Shown one piece after another: positions 1 through 9,200 of a stretch of 64,000 nt of DNA. Both the position numbers and the translations under genes were made by a program. This stretch comes from Paenibacillus_I sp035510375 (lineage in GTDB: Bacteria > Bacillota > Bacilli > Paenibacillales > Paenibacillaceae). Under the pieces are notes generated by a model. The model saw only the letters and a list, made by a program, of their open reading frames with translations. It did not search any database and was not told the DNA's origin. How positions within the stretch are numbered: the first letter of the stretch is position 1; every line of letters starts with the position of its first letter. The stretch is from the NCBI RefSeq assembly GCF_035510375.1, contig NZ_DATKHG010000076.1; one strand, 5' to 3'.

Positions 1-1
1 C

Positions 2-667
2 AACACGGTGCTGTTCGCTCTGGGCAGCGCTCCGCTTCTGAACCTGTTCGGCTTTCTGTACGCGCTTGTTCTGGACCGCGCCTTCAAAGGAAAAGCCTTC
101 GTGCGCGCCATCGTGTATTTGCCGGCGGTGATCAGCCCGCTGATTATGGGCTATGTGTGGTATTTCATTCTTCAGCCGGGACGCGGATTTCTGTTTTATC
201 TGCTGCAAAATGTGGGGTTGACGGGCGGAAACTGGCTGGCCGACGCAAACTCGGCGTTGGTCGTCCTGATTCTCGTCAACGTATGGCAGTTCGTCGGCAT
301 GACCATGATCATCTATTTGGCCGGTCTGCAGTCGATTCCCAGGGAGCTCTACGAGGCTTGCGAGATCGACGGCGCGGGATACGGCGGCAAGCTGTTCTAT
401 GTGACCGTACCGATGCTCGTGCAATCGATCAAAATCAACGTCGTCACGAATATTATAGGTTCGTTGTCTGTATTCGAGGTGATCATCGCCCTGACCGACG
501 GGGGGCCCGGCTACAGCACCGAATCGCTGAGTATATACATTTTGCGGATGCTTTACGGCAGCTTTACCGGCTATTCAACAGCCGTCGCGATGATTCTGTT
601 CATCATGATCGTCATTCCGGTCATCGTATTTATGAGATTCATCCGCAAGCAAGAGTTTGAGATGTAG
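2..667 (+). CDS. CUT1 sugar ABC transporter permease (5' end outside window)
   Basis: The frame is open from the first bases of the window, so the N-terminus is missing; about 221 codons remain. At least five hydrophobic segments are visible. The conserved permease loop that docks on the ATPase (EAA motif) reads as ELYEACEIDGAGYGGKLF, at about residues 117-134 of the visible part. The C-terminus (RFIRKQEFEM) is typical of MalF/UgpA-type permeases. The gene ends 11 bases before the partner permease, so the two probably form one heterodimeric channel. Linkage to the GH66 genes suggests import of isomaltooligosaccharides or cyclic isomaltooligosaccharides; this is inference. The binding protein is presumably upstream of the window. 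Confidence 0.88.
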   Translation, partial: NTVLFALGSAPLLNLFGFLYALVLDRAFKGKAFVRAIVYLPAVISPLIMGYVWYFILQPGRGFLFYLLQNVGLTGGNWLADANSALVVLILVNVWQFVGMTMIIYLAGLQSIPRELYEACEIDGAGYGGKLFYVTVPMLVQSIKINVVTNIIGSLSVFEVIIALTDGGPGYSTESLSIYILRMLYGSFTGYSTAVAMILFIMIVIPVIVFMRFIRKQEFEM

Positions 668-678
668 GAGGCAACGCC

Positions 679-1500
679 ATGAAATGGACGCAAACGTTCG
701 GCACCTATGCCATCGTAACGATTATGGCCTTGCTGTCGCTGATCCCGTTCTATATTCTTCTCTATCTATCGCTGAATACGCCGTCGCGCACCTTGTTCGA
801 CGGACTGCTGCTGCTTCCCGATTTTTACTTTCCGAACTATCTGGAAGCCTGGCGGAAATCCGATATCGGCAATGCGACGGTCAATTCCCTGATCATCGCG
901 GTCGGCGCGGTTGCCTTGATCATTCTGGCGTCGGCCATGGCCGGGTACGCCATCTCGCGGTACAACAACAAATTTCATTCCCTGGTGTTCAATGTGCTGC
1001 TGATCTGCATGATGATCCCGGCGATCATCATCACCGTGCCATTGTATTCGCTGATGAAATCGATCGGCGGCATCAATACCCAGTGGGCCATGATTCTGCT
1101 GATGGCCTCGAACGGGCTGCCGTTCTCCGTTTTTCTGTACACGGGCTTCGTCAAGGGGCTGCCGCGCGAGGTGGAGGAGTCGGCGATCATCGACGGCTGC
1201 ACGCCGTTTACCGCGTTCTGGCGGGTCACGTTTCATTTTCTGCGCCCGGTTACGGCCGCTGTGGTCATTCTCCAGGGCCTCGCGGTGTGGAATAACTACG
1301 GCCAGGCCGTGTTTTTCCTGCAAAGCCAGGAGCTGCGGACGATTCCGCTGGCCGTGTCCATGTTCTTTCAACAGTACGGCGCGCAGTGGAACCTGATGGC
1401 GGCCGCTTCGGTGATCGGGCTTACTCCGGCCGTCATTGCGTTTCTGCTGTTCCAAAAATATTTCATTAAAGGAATAACTGCCGGCGCAGTTAAAGGGTGA
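679..1500 (+). CDS. CUT1 sugar ABC transporter permease, MalG/UgpE type
   Basis: The protein has 273 residues and six predicted membrane spans, the usual size and topology for the second permease of a carbohydrate uptake (CUT1) importer. The EAA loop reads REVEESAIIDGCTPFTAFW. The C-terminus ends in FIKGITAGAVKG, the classic MalG-family tail. The ATG follows a GGAGG-like site a few bases after the upstream permease stop. Its stop codon overlaps the possible GTG start of the next gene, so permeases and cytoplasmic GH66 are probably co-transcribed. The substrate is inferred from neighbours (alpha-1,6-glucooligosaccharides). No ATPase gene is present; such transporters often share MsmX-type ATPases encoded elsewhere. 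Confidence 0.93.
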   Translation: MKWTQTFGTYAIVTIMALLSLIPFYILLYLSLNTPSRTLFDGLLLLPDFYFPNYLEAWRKSDIGNATVNSLIIAVGAVALIILASAMAGYAISRYNNKFHSLVFNVLLICMMIPAIIITVPLYSLMKSIGGINTQWAMILLMASNGLPFSVFLYTGFVKGLPREVEESAIIDGCTPFTAFWRVTFHFLRPVTAAVVILQGLAVWNNYGQAVFFLQSQELRTIPLAVSMFFQQYGAQWNLMAAASVIGLTPAVIAFLLFQKYFIKGITAGAVKG

Positions 1501-3206
1501 AGGCCATGTTCGGCATTAAAGATGTGTATCCGTTAAAAGCGCAGTACCGGAAGGGCGAACCTGTGCGCATCGCGATCGAAATCGATAATCGTACCGGTAA
1601 TGAGCAGGCGCTGCATATGGAAGTCGTCGTTCGGGAATTGAACCGTATCGTGTACAGCATGCTGCTGGATGTCAAGCTCGATTCGAAACCGGTGACGACT
1701 CATGTGGCGGACCTGGAGCCGTTCATGGCCGATTTCAAAGGCTACGGCGTCGATGTGGCGCTCGTGGGAGGAGATCCGGCGCTGCAATGGCTTTCCACCT
1801 CGTTCGACGTCGTGTCCGATTGGAGACGGTCGACACGGTACGGCTTTCTCAGCGATTTTCACAGCAAAGAGGAAGGCGACGGACAGGATGTCGCGAGCCT
1901 GAATAAGCTGCACCTCAACCTGGTGCAGTTTTACGACTGGATGTACCGCCACAACGATCTCGTTCCGCCTCAAGACGTATTCACGGACTTGATGGGAAGG
2001 GAACTAAGCCTCAAAGTGGTGAAGGAGAAAATCGGGCTTTGCCGCCGCTACGGGATGAAGGCGATCGCGTACGGCGCGGTATATGCGGCCAGCAAAGCTT
2101 TCTATGAGGAGCATCCGGACTGGGCGCTTTACTACAGCAACGGCAAGGTTATCGACTTCATCGATATTTTTTGCATCATGAACATCAGCGAGCAATCGCC
2201 GTGGCACCGCCATATTATCGGAGAGTACAGGAAGGCGGTCGAACGGGTCGGTTTTGACGGCATCCATATGGACACTTACGGTTACCCGAAAACGGGCTTT
2301 TCGAGGCTTGGCGGCGAACTGAAGCTCGAGCGTCTGGACGGGCAGTTCCCGGCGCTGATCGACAATACCCGCCGCGAGCTGGAGCAAAGCAAGGACGACA
2401 TCTGCCTTATTTTCAACAATGTCGGCAATTGGCCGGTCGACACGGTCGGCGCGGCGGCGCAGGATGCCATCTATGTCGAGGTGTGGAAGCCGTACGAGCG
2501 ATATCATCATATCCGGGAAATCATCGCCTGGGCGCAGCGGCACGGCGGGGGCAAGCCGGTCATACTGGCCGCTTATCTGGCGCCGTTCCGGCTGGAAACC
2601 GAAGAGAATATCGACAAAGCGCATGTATCGGCTCTGCTGCTGTCGGCCGTCATTTTCTCGCATGGCGCCTACCATCTTCTGCTGGGAGAGAACGGGGGCG
2701 TGCTGACGCAGGGCTATTACGCGGATTATTCCGTGGCCGGCGACGCATTCATGCGGGAAATCCGCAATTATTACGACTTTATGGTCCGCTATCTGCACGT
2801 GCTGTACGATCCGACGCTCCGCGACGTGTCCATGACCCATGTCGAGGGCGACAATCTGGAGTATGTGTTCGAGGACGTGCCGTTTTCCGCTTACGGGGAG
2901 CCGGGCAAGGTATGGACGGTCGTGCGGGAGAACGAGAGATACAAGCTGATCAGCTTCATCAACCTTACGGGGAACGCCGAGGATTACTGGAACCGGGGGA
3001 AAAATCGGCCGGATGCGCAGGAACAGGTTAAAGTGCGGATTCTGATGGAGCGCGAGGCGAAATCGGTATTTCTGGCAAGTCCGGATGCCGCTATGGGCAG
3101 ACCGAGGGAGCTTGAAGCGGTCTATGAGGACGGCTCGCGGGGAAAAACGCTCGTCGTAACGATCCCGGTTACGCATATCTGGGACTTGCTGGTCGTCGAG
3201 CTTTAA
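1497..3206 (+). CDS. Cytoplasmic glycoside hydrolase family 66 (dextranase/CITase-like)
   Basis: This 569-residue protein is a GH66 enzyme acting on alpha-1,6-glucans. It has no signal peptide and no carbohydrate-binding module, so it should be cytoplasmic. The N-terminal beta domain is followed by a TIM barrel. The candidate nucleophile is D259 in GFDGIHMDTYG and the candidate acid/base is E328 in YVEVWKPYE, a spacing typical of the family. The domain order matches the 972-residue secreted enzyme next door minus its CBM35 modules. Placement directly after two permeases suggests it opens or shortens imported (cyclo)isomaltooligosaccharides. GTG 1497 overlaps the upstream stop; ATG 1506 is an equally possible start. 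Hydrolase versus transglycosylase activity cannot be decided from sequence. Confidence 0.85.
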   Translation: MKAMFGIKDVYPLKAQYRKGEPVRIAIEIDNRTGNEQALHMEVVVRELNRIVYSMLLDVKLDSKPVTTHVADLEPFMADFKGYGVDVALVGGDPALQWLSTSFDVVSDWRRSTRYGFLSDFHSKEEGDGQDVASLNKLHLNLVQFYDWMYRHNDLVPPQDVFTDLMGRELSLKVVKEKIGLCRRYGMKAIAYGAVYAASKAFYEEHPDWALYYSNGKVIDFIDIFCIMNISEQSPWHRHIIGEYRKAVERVGFDGIHMDTYGYPKTGFSRLGGELKLERLDGQFPALIDNTRRELEQSKDDICLIFNNVGNWPVDTVGAAAQDAIYVEVWKPYERYHHIREIIAWAQRHGGGKPVILAAYLAPFRLETEENIDKAHVSALLLSAVIFSHGAYHLLLGENGGVLTQGYYADYSVAGDAFMREIRNYYDFMVRYLHVLYDPTLRDVSMTHVEGDNLEYVFEDVPFSAYGEPGKVWTVVRENERYKLISFINLTGNAEDYWNRGKNRPDAQEQVKVRILMEREAKSVFLASPDAAMGRPRELEAVYEDGSRGKTLVVTIPVTHIWDLLVVEL

Positions 3207-3309
3207 TCTTTCGTTTTACCGAAAGGGGGGATGCCTTGATCGGACTTTATCGGTCTTTAGGCGGTTTGACAACAGGCATGCGGCAGAGTCAAAACTTTTT
3301 GAGAGGAGC

Positions 3310-6228
3310 ATGATGATGGGCAAAGGAAAAGTCAAAAGCAGCTTCGCTTTGCTGATTTCGCTTTTGTTACTGTCCGGGCTGGTGTCTTTTCAAGCCAAAG
3401 ATGCAAACGCTTATGCGAGCGGCATGATCAAGCGGATTTATACCGACAAAGCGAGATATAATCCGGGAAGCACGGCGGTCATTAAAGTGGAAATGACGAA
3501 CAACAGCGGGTCGGCCTATAACGGGAACGTGAATTTGACCATTAAACAGCTTGCCGACACGGTGTACACGACAAGCCAGGCGATCAATCTGGCGAACGGC
3601 GGTTCGACCACCGTTACGTTTAACTGGACGACGCCGAACACCGATTTCAAAGGGTATTTTGTAAGCGCTACCGCAGGTTCTTCGACGGGGGCTACCGCGA
3701 TCGACGTGTCCAGCAATTGGACAAGATTTCCCCGTTACGGCTATATAACGGAATATCCGATCGGGGAATCCGCGGCGGCCACGGATGCCCGGATCAAACA
3801 AACGGTCGAGGACTATCATACGAACGCCTTTCAATTGTACGACTGGATGTGGCGGCATGAGAACATGATCAAGCGGACGAACGGCGTCATCGACAGCAGC
3901 TGGACCGATTGGAGCGGCAAGCTTACGATGTCGTGGCCGACGATCCGGAATTTGATCTCGTCCATCCACAATTACAACGCGGCTGCGATGCCTTATACGA
4001 TGAGTTACGCGGCCCTTCAGGATTATCAGAATATATCCGGCGTCAGCCCGCAATGGGGGATGTACAACAACAGCAACGGCACCGGCCAGCTCGGCTTCGA
4101 TTTCGACGACAACAACCCGAACACGGACATGTGGCTGTTCAACCCGGCCAGCGCAGGCTGGCAAAACTATATTTACGGCCAATACCGGGATATTATCGAG
4201 ACGGCGGGCTTTGACGGCATCCATCTGGATCAGATGGGAGAACGGCCGGACCCATACGATTACAACGGCAACACGATCGATCTTGACAAAAGCTTCTCGG
4301 GATTCATCAACAATTTGCGCACCAATCTGAACAGCAACGGGATGTCCGACAAGGTGCTCACGTTCAACAACGTGGACGGCGCCGCAAACGGCTGGGCGTT
4401 CGACGACGTCACGAAGAACGCGAACTACGACTTCACGTATACGGAAATCTGGGGCAACGCGAATGATTATATCGAGCTGAAGGATCTGATCGACAAAGCC
4501 AAGCGCAATAACGGCCGGAAAGCGGTCGTGCTGGCGGCGTATATGAACTTCGAGGAAAATACCGGTCCCCGCTACGAAGCGGAATCCGCCGCGCTGAACG
4601 GCGTTTCCACGAATACCAATCAGCCCGGCTATAGCGGTACGGGATTTGTGGACGGCTTCGGGGAGACAGGGGATTATGTGGAGTTTACCATTACGGTGCC
4701 GGAGGAAGGCTGGTACGGGCTGGTTTTTGCCTACGGCAACGATACCGGCACGAACAACTCGCGCAGCCTGTATGTGGACGGGACGTTCGTCAAGCAGCTG
4801 AAATATTTCCTGGATCAGCCGAACTGGTCGACGTGGAAATTCGACGAATCCGCCACCGTGTGGCTCACGCCCGGAACGCACACGGTCAAGCTGAGCAAGG
4901 AAGCGAACGATACCGGCTTCATCAATCTCGACAGCCTGACGCTCGGCACGTTCAACGAACCGTCCGTCCGTTTGACGGCGGCCGCGATTGCGGCTGCGGG
5001 CGCTTCCCGGATCGAGATGGGCGAGGGCGACCAGATGCTCGGCCATCCTTACTTCCCGAACCGGGCCAAGCAAATGCGCGACAGCCTGAAGGAAGCGACC
5101 AAGGACCAGTACAATTTCATTACCGCTTATGAAAATCTGCTGTTCGACAAGGATGTGTTCAACAGCGATTCCGGCAACCAGTTCGTGGAAATTGCGGGGC
5201 AGCCGGTCAGCGGCCAAGGGGAAGCCGGCAAGATCTGGCAGATGATGAAGCGCACGAACGATTACAACATCGTTCATCTGATCAACCTGAAGAACAGCAC
5301 CGATACGATCTGGCGAAATTCCGACAATACGCCGGCTGCATTGGAGCAGTTGTCGACCAAAGTGTATATCGGCAATGAAGAGTCCATCTCGAACGTGTAT
5401 GTTGCCACGCCGGACGCGTACATGGGAGCGACGCAGGAGCTGAGCTTCACGACGGGCACCGACGCCAAAGGCAAGTACGTTCAGTTCACGCTGCCGTCTC
5501 TCCAATACTGGGACATGATTTACATGAAACGGGCGTTTACGACGCCGGTGAACGATAGTTACGAGGCGGAGAACGCGGTGAAGGTCGACGTCGGCACCAA
5601 CACGAATTACGCGGGCTACACCGGAACGGGCTTCGTCGACAATTTTGCGGACAATGACGGCGTAACCTTCACCGTCAAGGCGGCGCAGAACGACGATCAG
5701 GCGCTGCGGTTCCGCTATTCGAACGGAGGCACGGACGCCACCCGCGACATCTTTGTAGACGGCGTCTTTGCAGGCACGGTCAACTTCCCGGCGACGGGCG
5801 GCTGGGGCAATTGGGCGACGGCCGAATTGACGGTTTCCCTGCAGCAGGGCGTTCATACCGTCACGATCTGGAAACGCGTCTCCAACACCGGCGCGATCAA
5901 TCTGGACAACATGGATTTGGACAAGACCTACATTTGGCAGTTTGACCGGCGGATTGCGTCGGTTCCGGCCGGCTACCGGATTACATTCCGTACCGGCGCT
6001 TCGGGCTGGGTGCATCAAGGAACGAACAGCTGGCAGAACGTCGTCGATCTGCAAATGATGCCGAATGGGTCGGGAAATCAGGACATCGATTACGAAATCT
6101 CGGTCGGCCCGTTTGCGTCGGATACAAACGTCGATTTCACATTCCTGTGGGACGACAACGGCAACGGCGTGTTGGAACCGAGCGTCGACCGCTGGGAAGG
6201 AACCGATTTTCGCATCGCGGTGAATTAG
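3310..6228 (+). CDS. Secreted GH66 cycloisomaltooligosaccharide glucanotransferase with CBM35
   Basis: The 972-residue precursor has a clear signal peptide (about residues 1-37, ending near AKDANA). A GH66 fold follows, with candidate nucleophile D307 (GFDGIHLDQMG) and acid/base E379 (YTEIWGNAND). A CBM35 is inserted into the catalytic region at about residues 418-545 (starting RYEAESAALNG), a hallmark of CITases. A second CBM35 (starting SYEAENAVKVD) lies at about 750-875, then a short C-terminal beta domain. As I recall, the characterised Bacillus circulans T-3040 CITase has about the same length and inserted CBM35. CITases turn dextran into cyclic alpha-1,6-glucans outside the cell. The ATG follows GAGAGGAG; the next gene starts 11 bases after the stop. 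Confidence 0.88.
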   Translation: MMMGKGKVKSSFALLISLLLLSGLVSFQAKDANAYASGMIKRIYTDKARYNPGSTAVIKVEMTNNSGSAYNGNVNLTIKQLADTVYTTSQAINLANGGSTTVTFNWTTPNTDFKGYFVSATAGSSTGATAIDVSSNWTRFPRYGYITEYPIGESAAATDARIKQTVEDYHTNAFQLYDWMWRHENMIKRTNGVIDSSWTDWSGKLTMSWPTIRNLISSIHNYNAAAMPYTMSYAALQDYQNISGVSPQWGMYNNSNGTGQLGFDFDDNNPNTDMWLFNPASAGWQNYIYGQYRDIIETAGFDGIHLDQMGERPDPYDYNGNTIDLDKSFSGFINNLRTNLNSNGMSDKVLTFNNVDGAANGWAFDDVTKNANYDFTYTEIWGNANDYIELKDLIDKAKRNNGRKAVVLAAYMNFEENTGPRYEAESAALNGVSTNTNQPGYSGTGFVDGFGETGDYVEFTITVPEEGWYGLVFAYGNDTGTNNSRSLYVDGTFVKQLKYFLDQPNWSTWKFDESATVWLTPGTHTVKLSKEANDTGFINLDSLTLGTFNEPSVRLTAAAIAAAGASRIEMGEGDQMLGHPYFPNRAKQMRDSLKEATKDQYNFITAYENLLFDKDVFNSDSGNQFVEIAGQPVSGQGEAGKIWQMMKRTNDYNIVHLINLKNSTDTIWRNSDNTPAALEQLSTKVYIGNEESISNVYVATPDAYMGATQELSFTTGTDAKGKYVQFTLPSLQYWDMIYMKRAFTTPVNDSYEAENAVKVDVGTNTNYAGYTGTGFVDNFADNDGVTFTVKAAQNDDQALRFRYSNGGTDATRDIFVDGVFAGTVNFPATGGWGNWATAELTVSLQQGVHTVTIWKRVSNTGAINLDNMDLDKTYIWQFDRRIASVPAGYRITFRTGASGWVHQGTNSWQNVVDLQMMPNGSGNQDIDYEISVGPFASDTNVDFTFLWDDNGNGVLEPSVDRWEGTDFRIAVN

Positions 6229-6239
6229 GAGGAAAATAA

Positions 6240-9200
6240 ATGGAATCGGGATGGAAACGCAGATTATCCCGCATATCGGTTTCCCTGTTATTCGCCGTGC
6301 TCGCGCTGTCCGCCGCGGCTGAAGCCGGTTCGGCGCGGGAGAGCGTGACGACCCGCAAAGGCGTCGCTCCGATGTATTGGATGGCATACGAAACGCCTTT
6401 CACAACGGACACGGCGCTTTCGGAAGCGCGCTGGAAAGCGAATATCGACTGGTTTGCCGCGAATTACCTGCCGTACGGCTACGACATGGTCAGCACCGAC
6501 GGCTGGATCGAGGGCGCGACGATGACGAACGAGAACGGTTATATTCTGAGCTACAACGATTCGTGGATCGCCAATTCGCCTTCGGCCGAAACCGTGGCGG
6601 GCATCGACACTTGGGCGCAATGGGGCGGCTATGCGGCGAGCAAAGGGTTGAAGCTCGGCGTCTATTACAACCCGTTGTGGGTGTCGCCCTCAGCGGTCAA
6701 CGACACGAGCAAGAAGGTCGTCGGCAGACCGGACATCGCGATCCGCGACATCGTGGATCTCGCGTACGACTGCGACGGCGACGGCATTGCCGACGGCGAC
6801 CGCTTCATCACGAACCAGCCGGATCCGCTGTATTGGGTCGATGTCACCAAGCCGGGAGCCGAGCAATACGTCAAGGGCTACGTCAACTATTTCAAATCGG
6901 TCGGCGCGAAGTTCCTGAGGGTGGATTTCCTGTCTTTTTATGAAAACGCCAAGCTGGGCACCACGACGTTAACCTGCAAGACCGACGCCAATGGCAACGG
7001 GTACGGCTCGCAGAAGGATCACGGCCGGGCCAATTATGAAACCGCTCTTCGCTGGATGAGCGAAGCCGCCGGAGACGATCTGGTGCTCAGCCTGGTCATG
7101 CCGCACCTGTACAACCACGGCGAGCTCGAGAAAAAATACGCCGACATGATCCGGATCGACGAGGATGTGTTCAACGGCGGCTGGGACCATATCAGCGGCA
7201 GAAGGCAAACCTGGATGAACGGCTGGTCGCAATGGGCCAATCCGTTCCAGGGACTGACCGCCTTCTCCGACCTGTCCGGCCGCGGCTCGATGATCAACGA
7301 TGCGGACTTCCTGCGCATGAACACGTTCAGCGGGCCCTATGCGGACAACGAGCGCAGAACCGCCGTCTCGCTGTTCACGATGGCCGGGGCCCCGATCTCC
7401 GTTGCCGATCAATACGACACGATCGGCACGTACGGGAGCTTTTACAAAAATCCGGAAATGATCGAGCTGACGAAAAGGGGCTTTGCCGGAAAGCCGATCT
7501 ATCTGAACGGCGCGCCGTTCGAACCGGCCGCGGATGGCCAGCCCGATACCGGCAGCCGCAACAGCGAGAAATGGGTCGGCCAATTGCCGAACGGGGATTG
7601 GGCCGTCGGCTTGTTCAACCGTTCCGATACGGCGAAAACGCTGCCCGTCAATTTCGCCTCGGATCTGGGCGTTCAAACCGACGCCATGACGCGGGATTTG
7701 TGGGCCCATCAAGAAACGGGATACAAGACCTCCTACTCCGTTGCGCTGCCGCCCCATGACAGCGCTGTCATCAAAGCGGTGCCGAAATCGCTCAACCGCA
7801 AGTACGAGGCGGAGGTCGCGGCTTTGACGGGCGGCGCTTCCTTCAACAACGACCATACAGGCTATTCCGCTTTCGGCTTCGCCCAGAAGCTGGATACCGT
7901 CGGCGCCAAGGCGACGTTCGCGGTTGAGGTGCCGGAGGCGGGGGATTACAAGCTGAACATCCGGTATGCCAATGCAAAAGGCTTCGACAGCACCGTGACG
8001 CTGCGCGTCGAGGACGTGTATAAGAACGCGATAATAACGCCGCGCGTCCTGACGATGCCGAATCTCGCGAATTGGGTTACGTGGGGCGACAAAACAGAGA
8101 CCGTTACGCTGGCCAAAGGCTTGAATCTCGTGCAGCTCGACTATGCAGCCGGCAGCGTCGGCGGCATCAACGTCGATTACATCGAGCTGTTCGGCCGAAC
8201 GGGCAATCAGGCGGTCAATCCCGGGTTTGAAACGGGCGGCATCGACGGGTGGACCGAATGGCGTCCGGCCGGCCAGGCGGCCGCGTACGGCGTTGACTCC
8301 GTCGACGTTCGCAGCGGCGCGAAGAAGCTGTATTTCTATGCCGGCTCGCCTTATCAGCAGAGTGTACATCAAGTGGCGAGCGGGCTGCCGAACGGCAATT
8401 ATGTCGTATCCGCCTGGGTCAAGCAGCAGTACGAGGTGCCGGATACGTCGCGAATGGAAATTTCGCGGAACGGGACGCAGCAGGTCAACGTCAACATTGC
8501 CAACTCGGGTCAATATCAGCAAATATCGGCCACCGTGCCGGTCACGACCGGCACGCTCGACCTGGGATTCTATGTCTCATCCCCGGGCGGCACGTCGCTG
8601 CAAATCGACGATGTCCGGATCGAGCGGGCGGATATCCCGTTGTTCAACGCCGATTTCACCGAAGATTACAATTACTGGTCCCGCAAGGGCGATCTGCTTT
8701 ATACGAAAATCGGCACCGAAACGGGCGGCAACAAATACGCCGACCTGTTCGGCAGCCAGGCCTACACCAACGACCTGTTTCAATACGCGAACCTGACGCC
8801 GGGAACGTATACGCTTCAGGCGAAGGTTCGCCGCAGCGGCGCGTTCACGAACACGGTGATGTACGCGGACTTTGCGGGGCAAACGAAAACCGTTGCGCTG
8901 CCCGCATCCTCGGACTGGACGACGGTGACGCTCACCGGAATCGACATCGCCGATGAAGGCGAGGTCGCCAAGCTCGGCTTCTGGACGGATGCGGGCGCCG
9001 GCAGCTGGCTCCATATCGACGATGTAAAGCTGATCAAGAACGAGCCCGGACAACGGTCCATGGGCAATTATGTGTCGTATGCGCAGTCCGGGAACGCGGT
9101 CACCTTCACGCTGTCGAATACGCCGAAGGTAAGAATCGAATTCGCCAAGCCGGAGATCGCCAGAGTGTGGATGGAACCGAGCGGCGTATTCGACAAGGAC

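Noticed and set aside
3367..6387. 1006-codon open frame on the minus strand opposite the CITase gene
   Set aside because: It is an antisense shadow: Arg/Val-rich with no family features, and fully overlapped by a clearly real GH66 gene.
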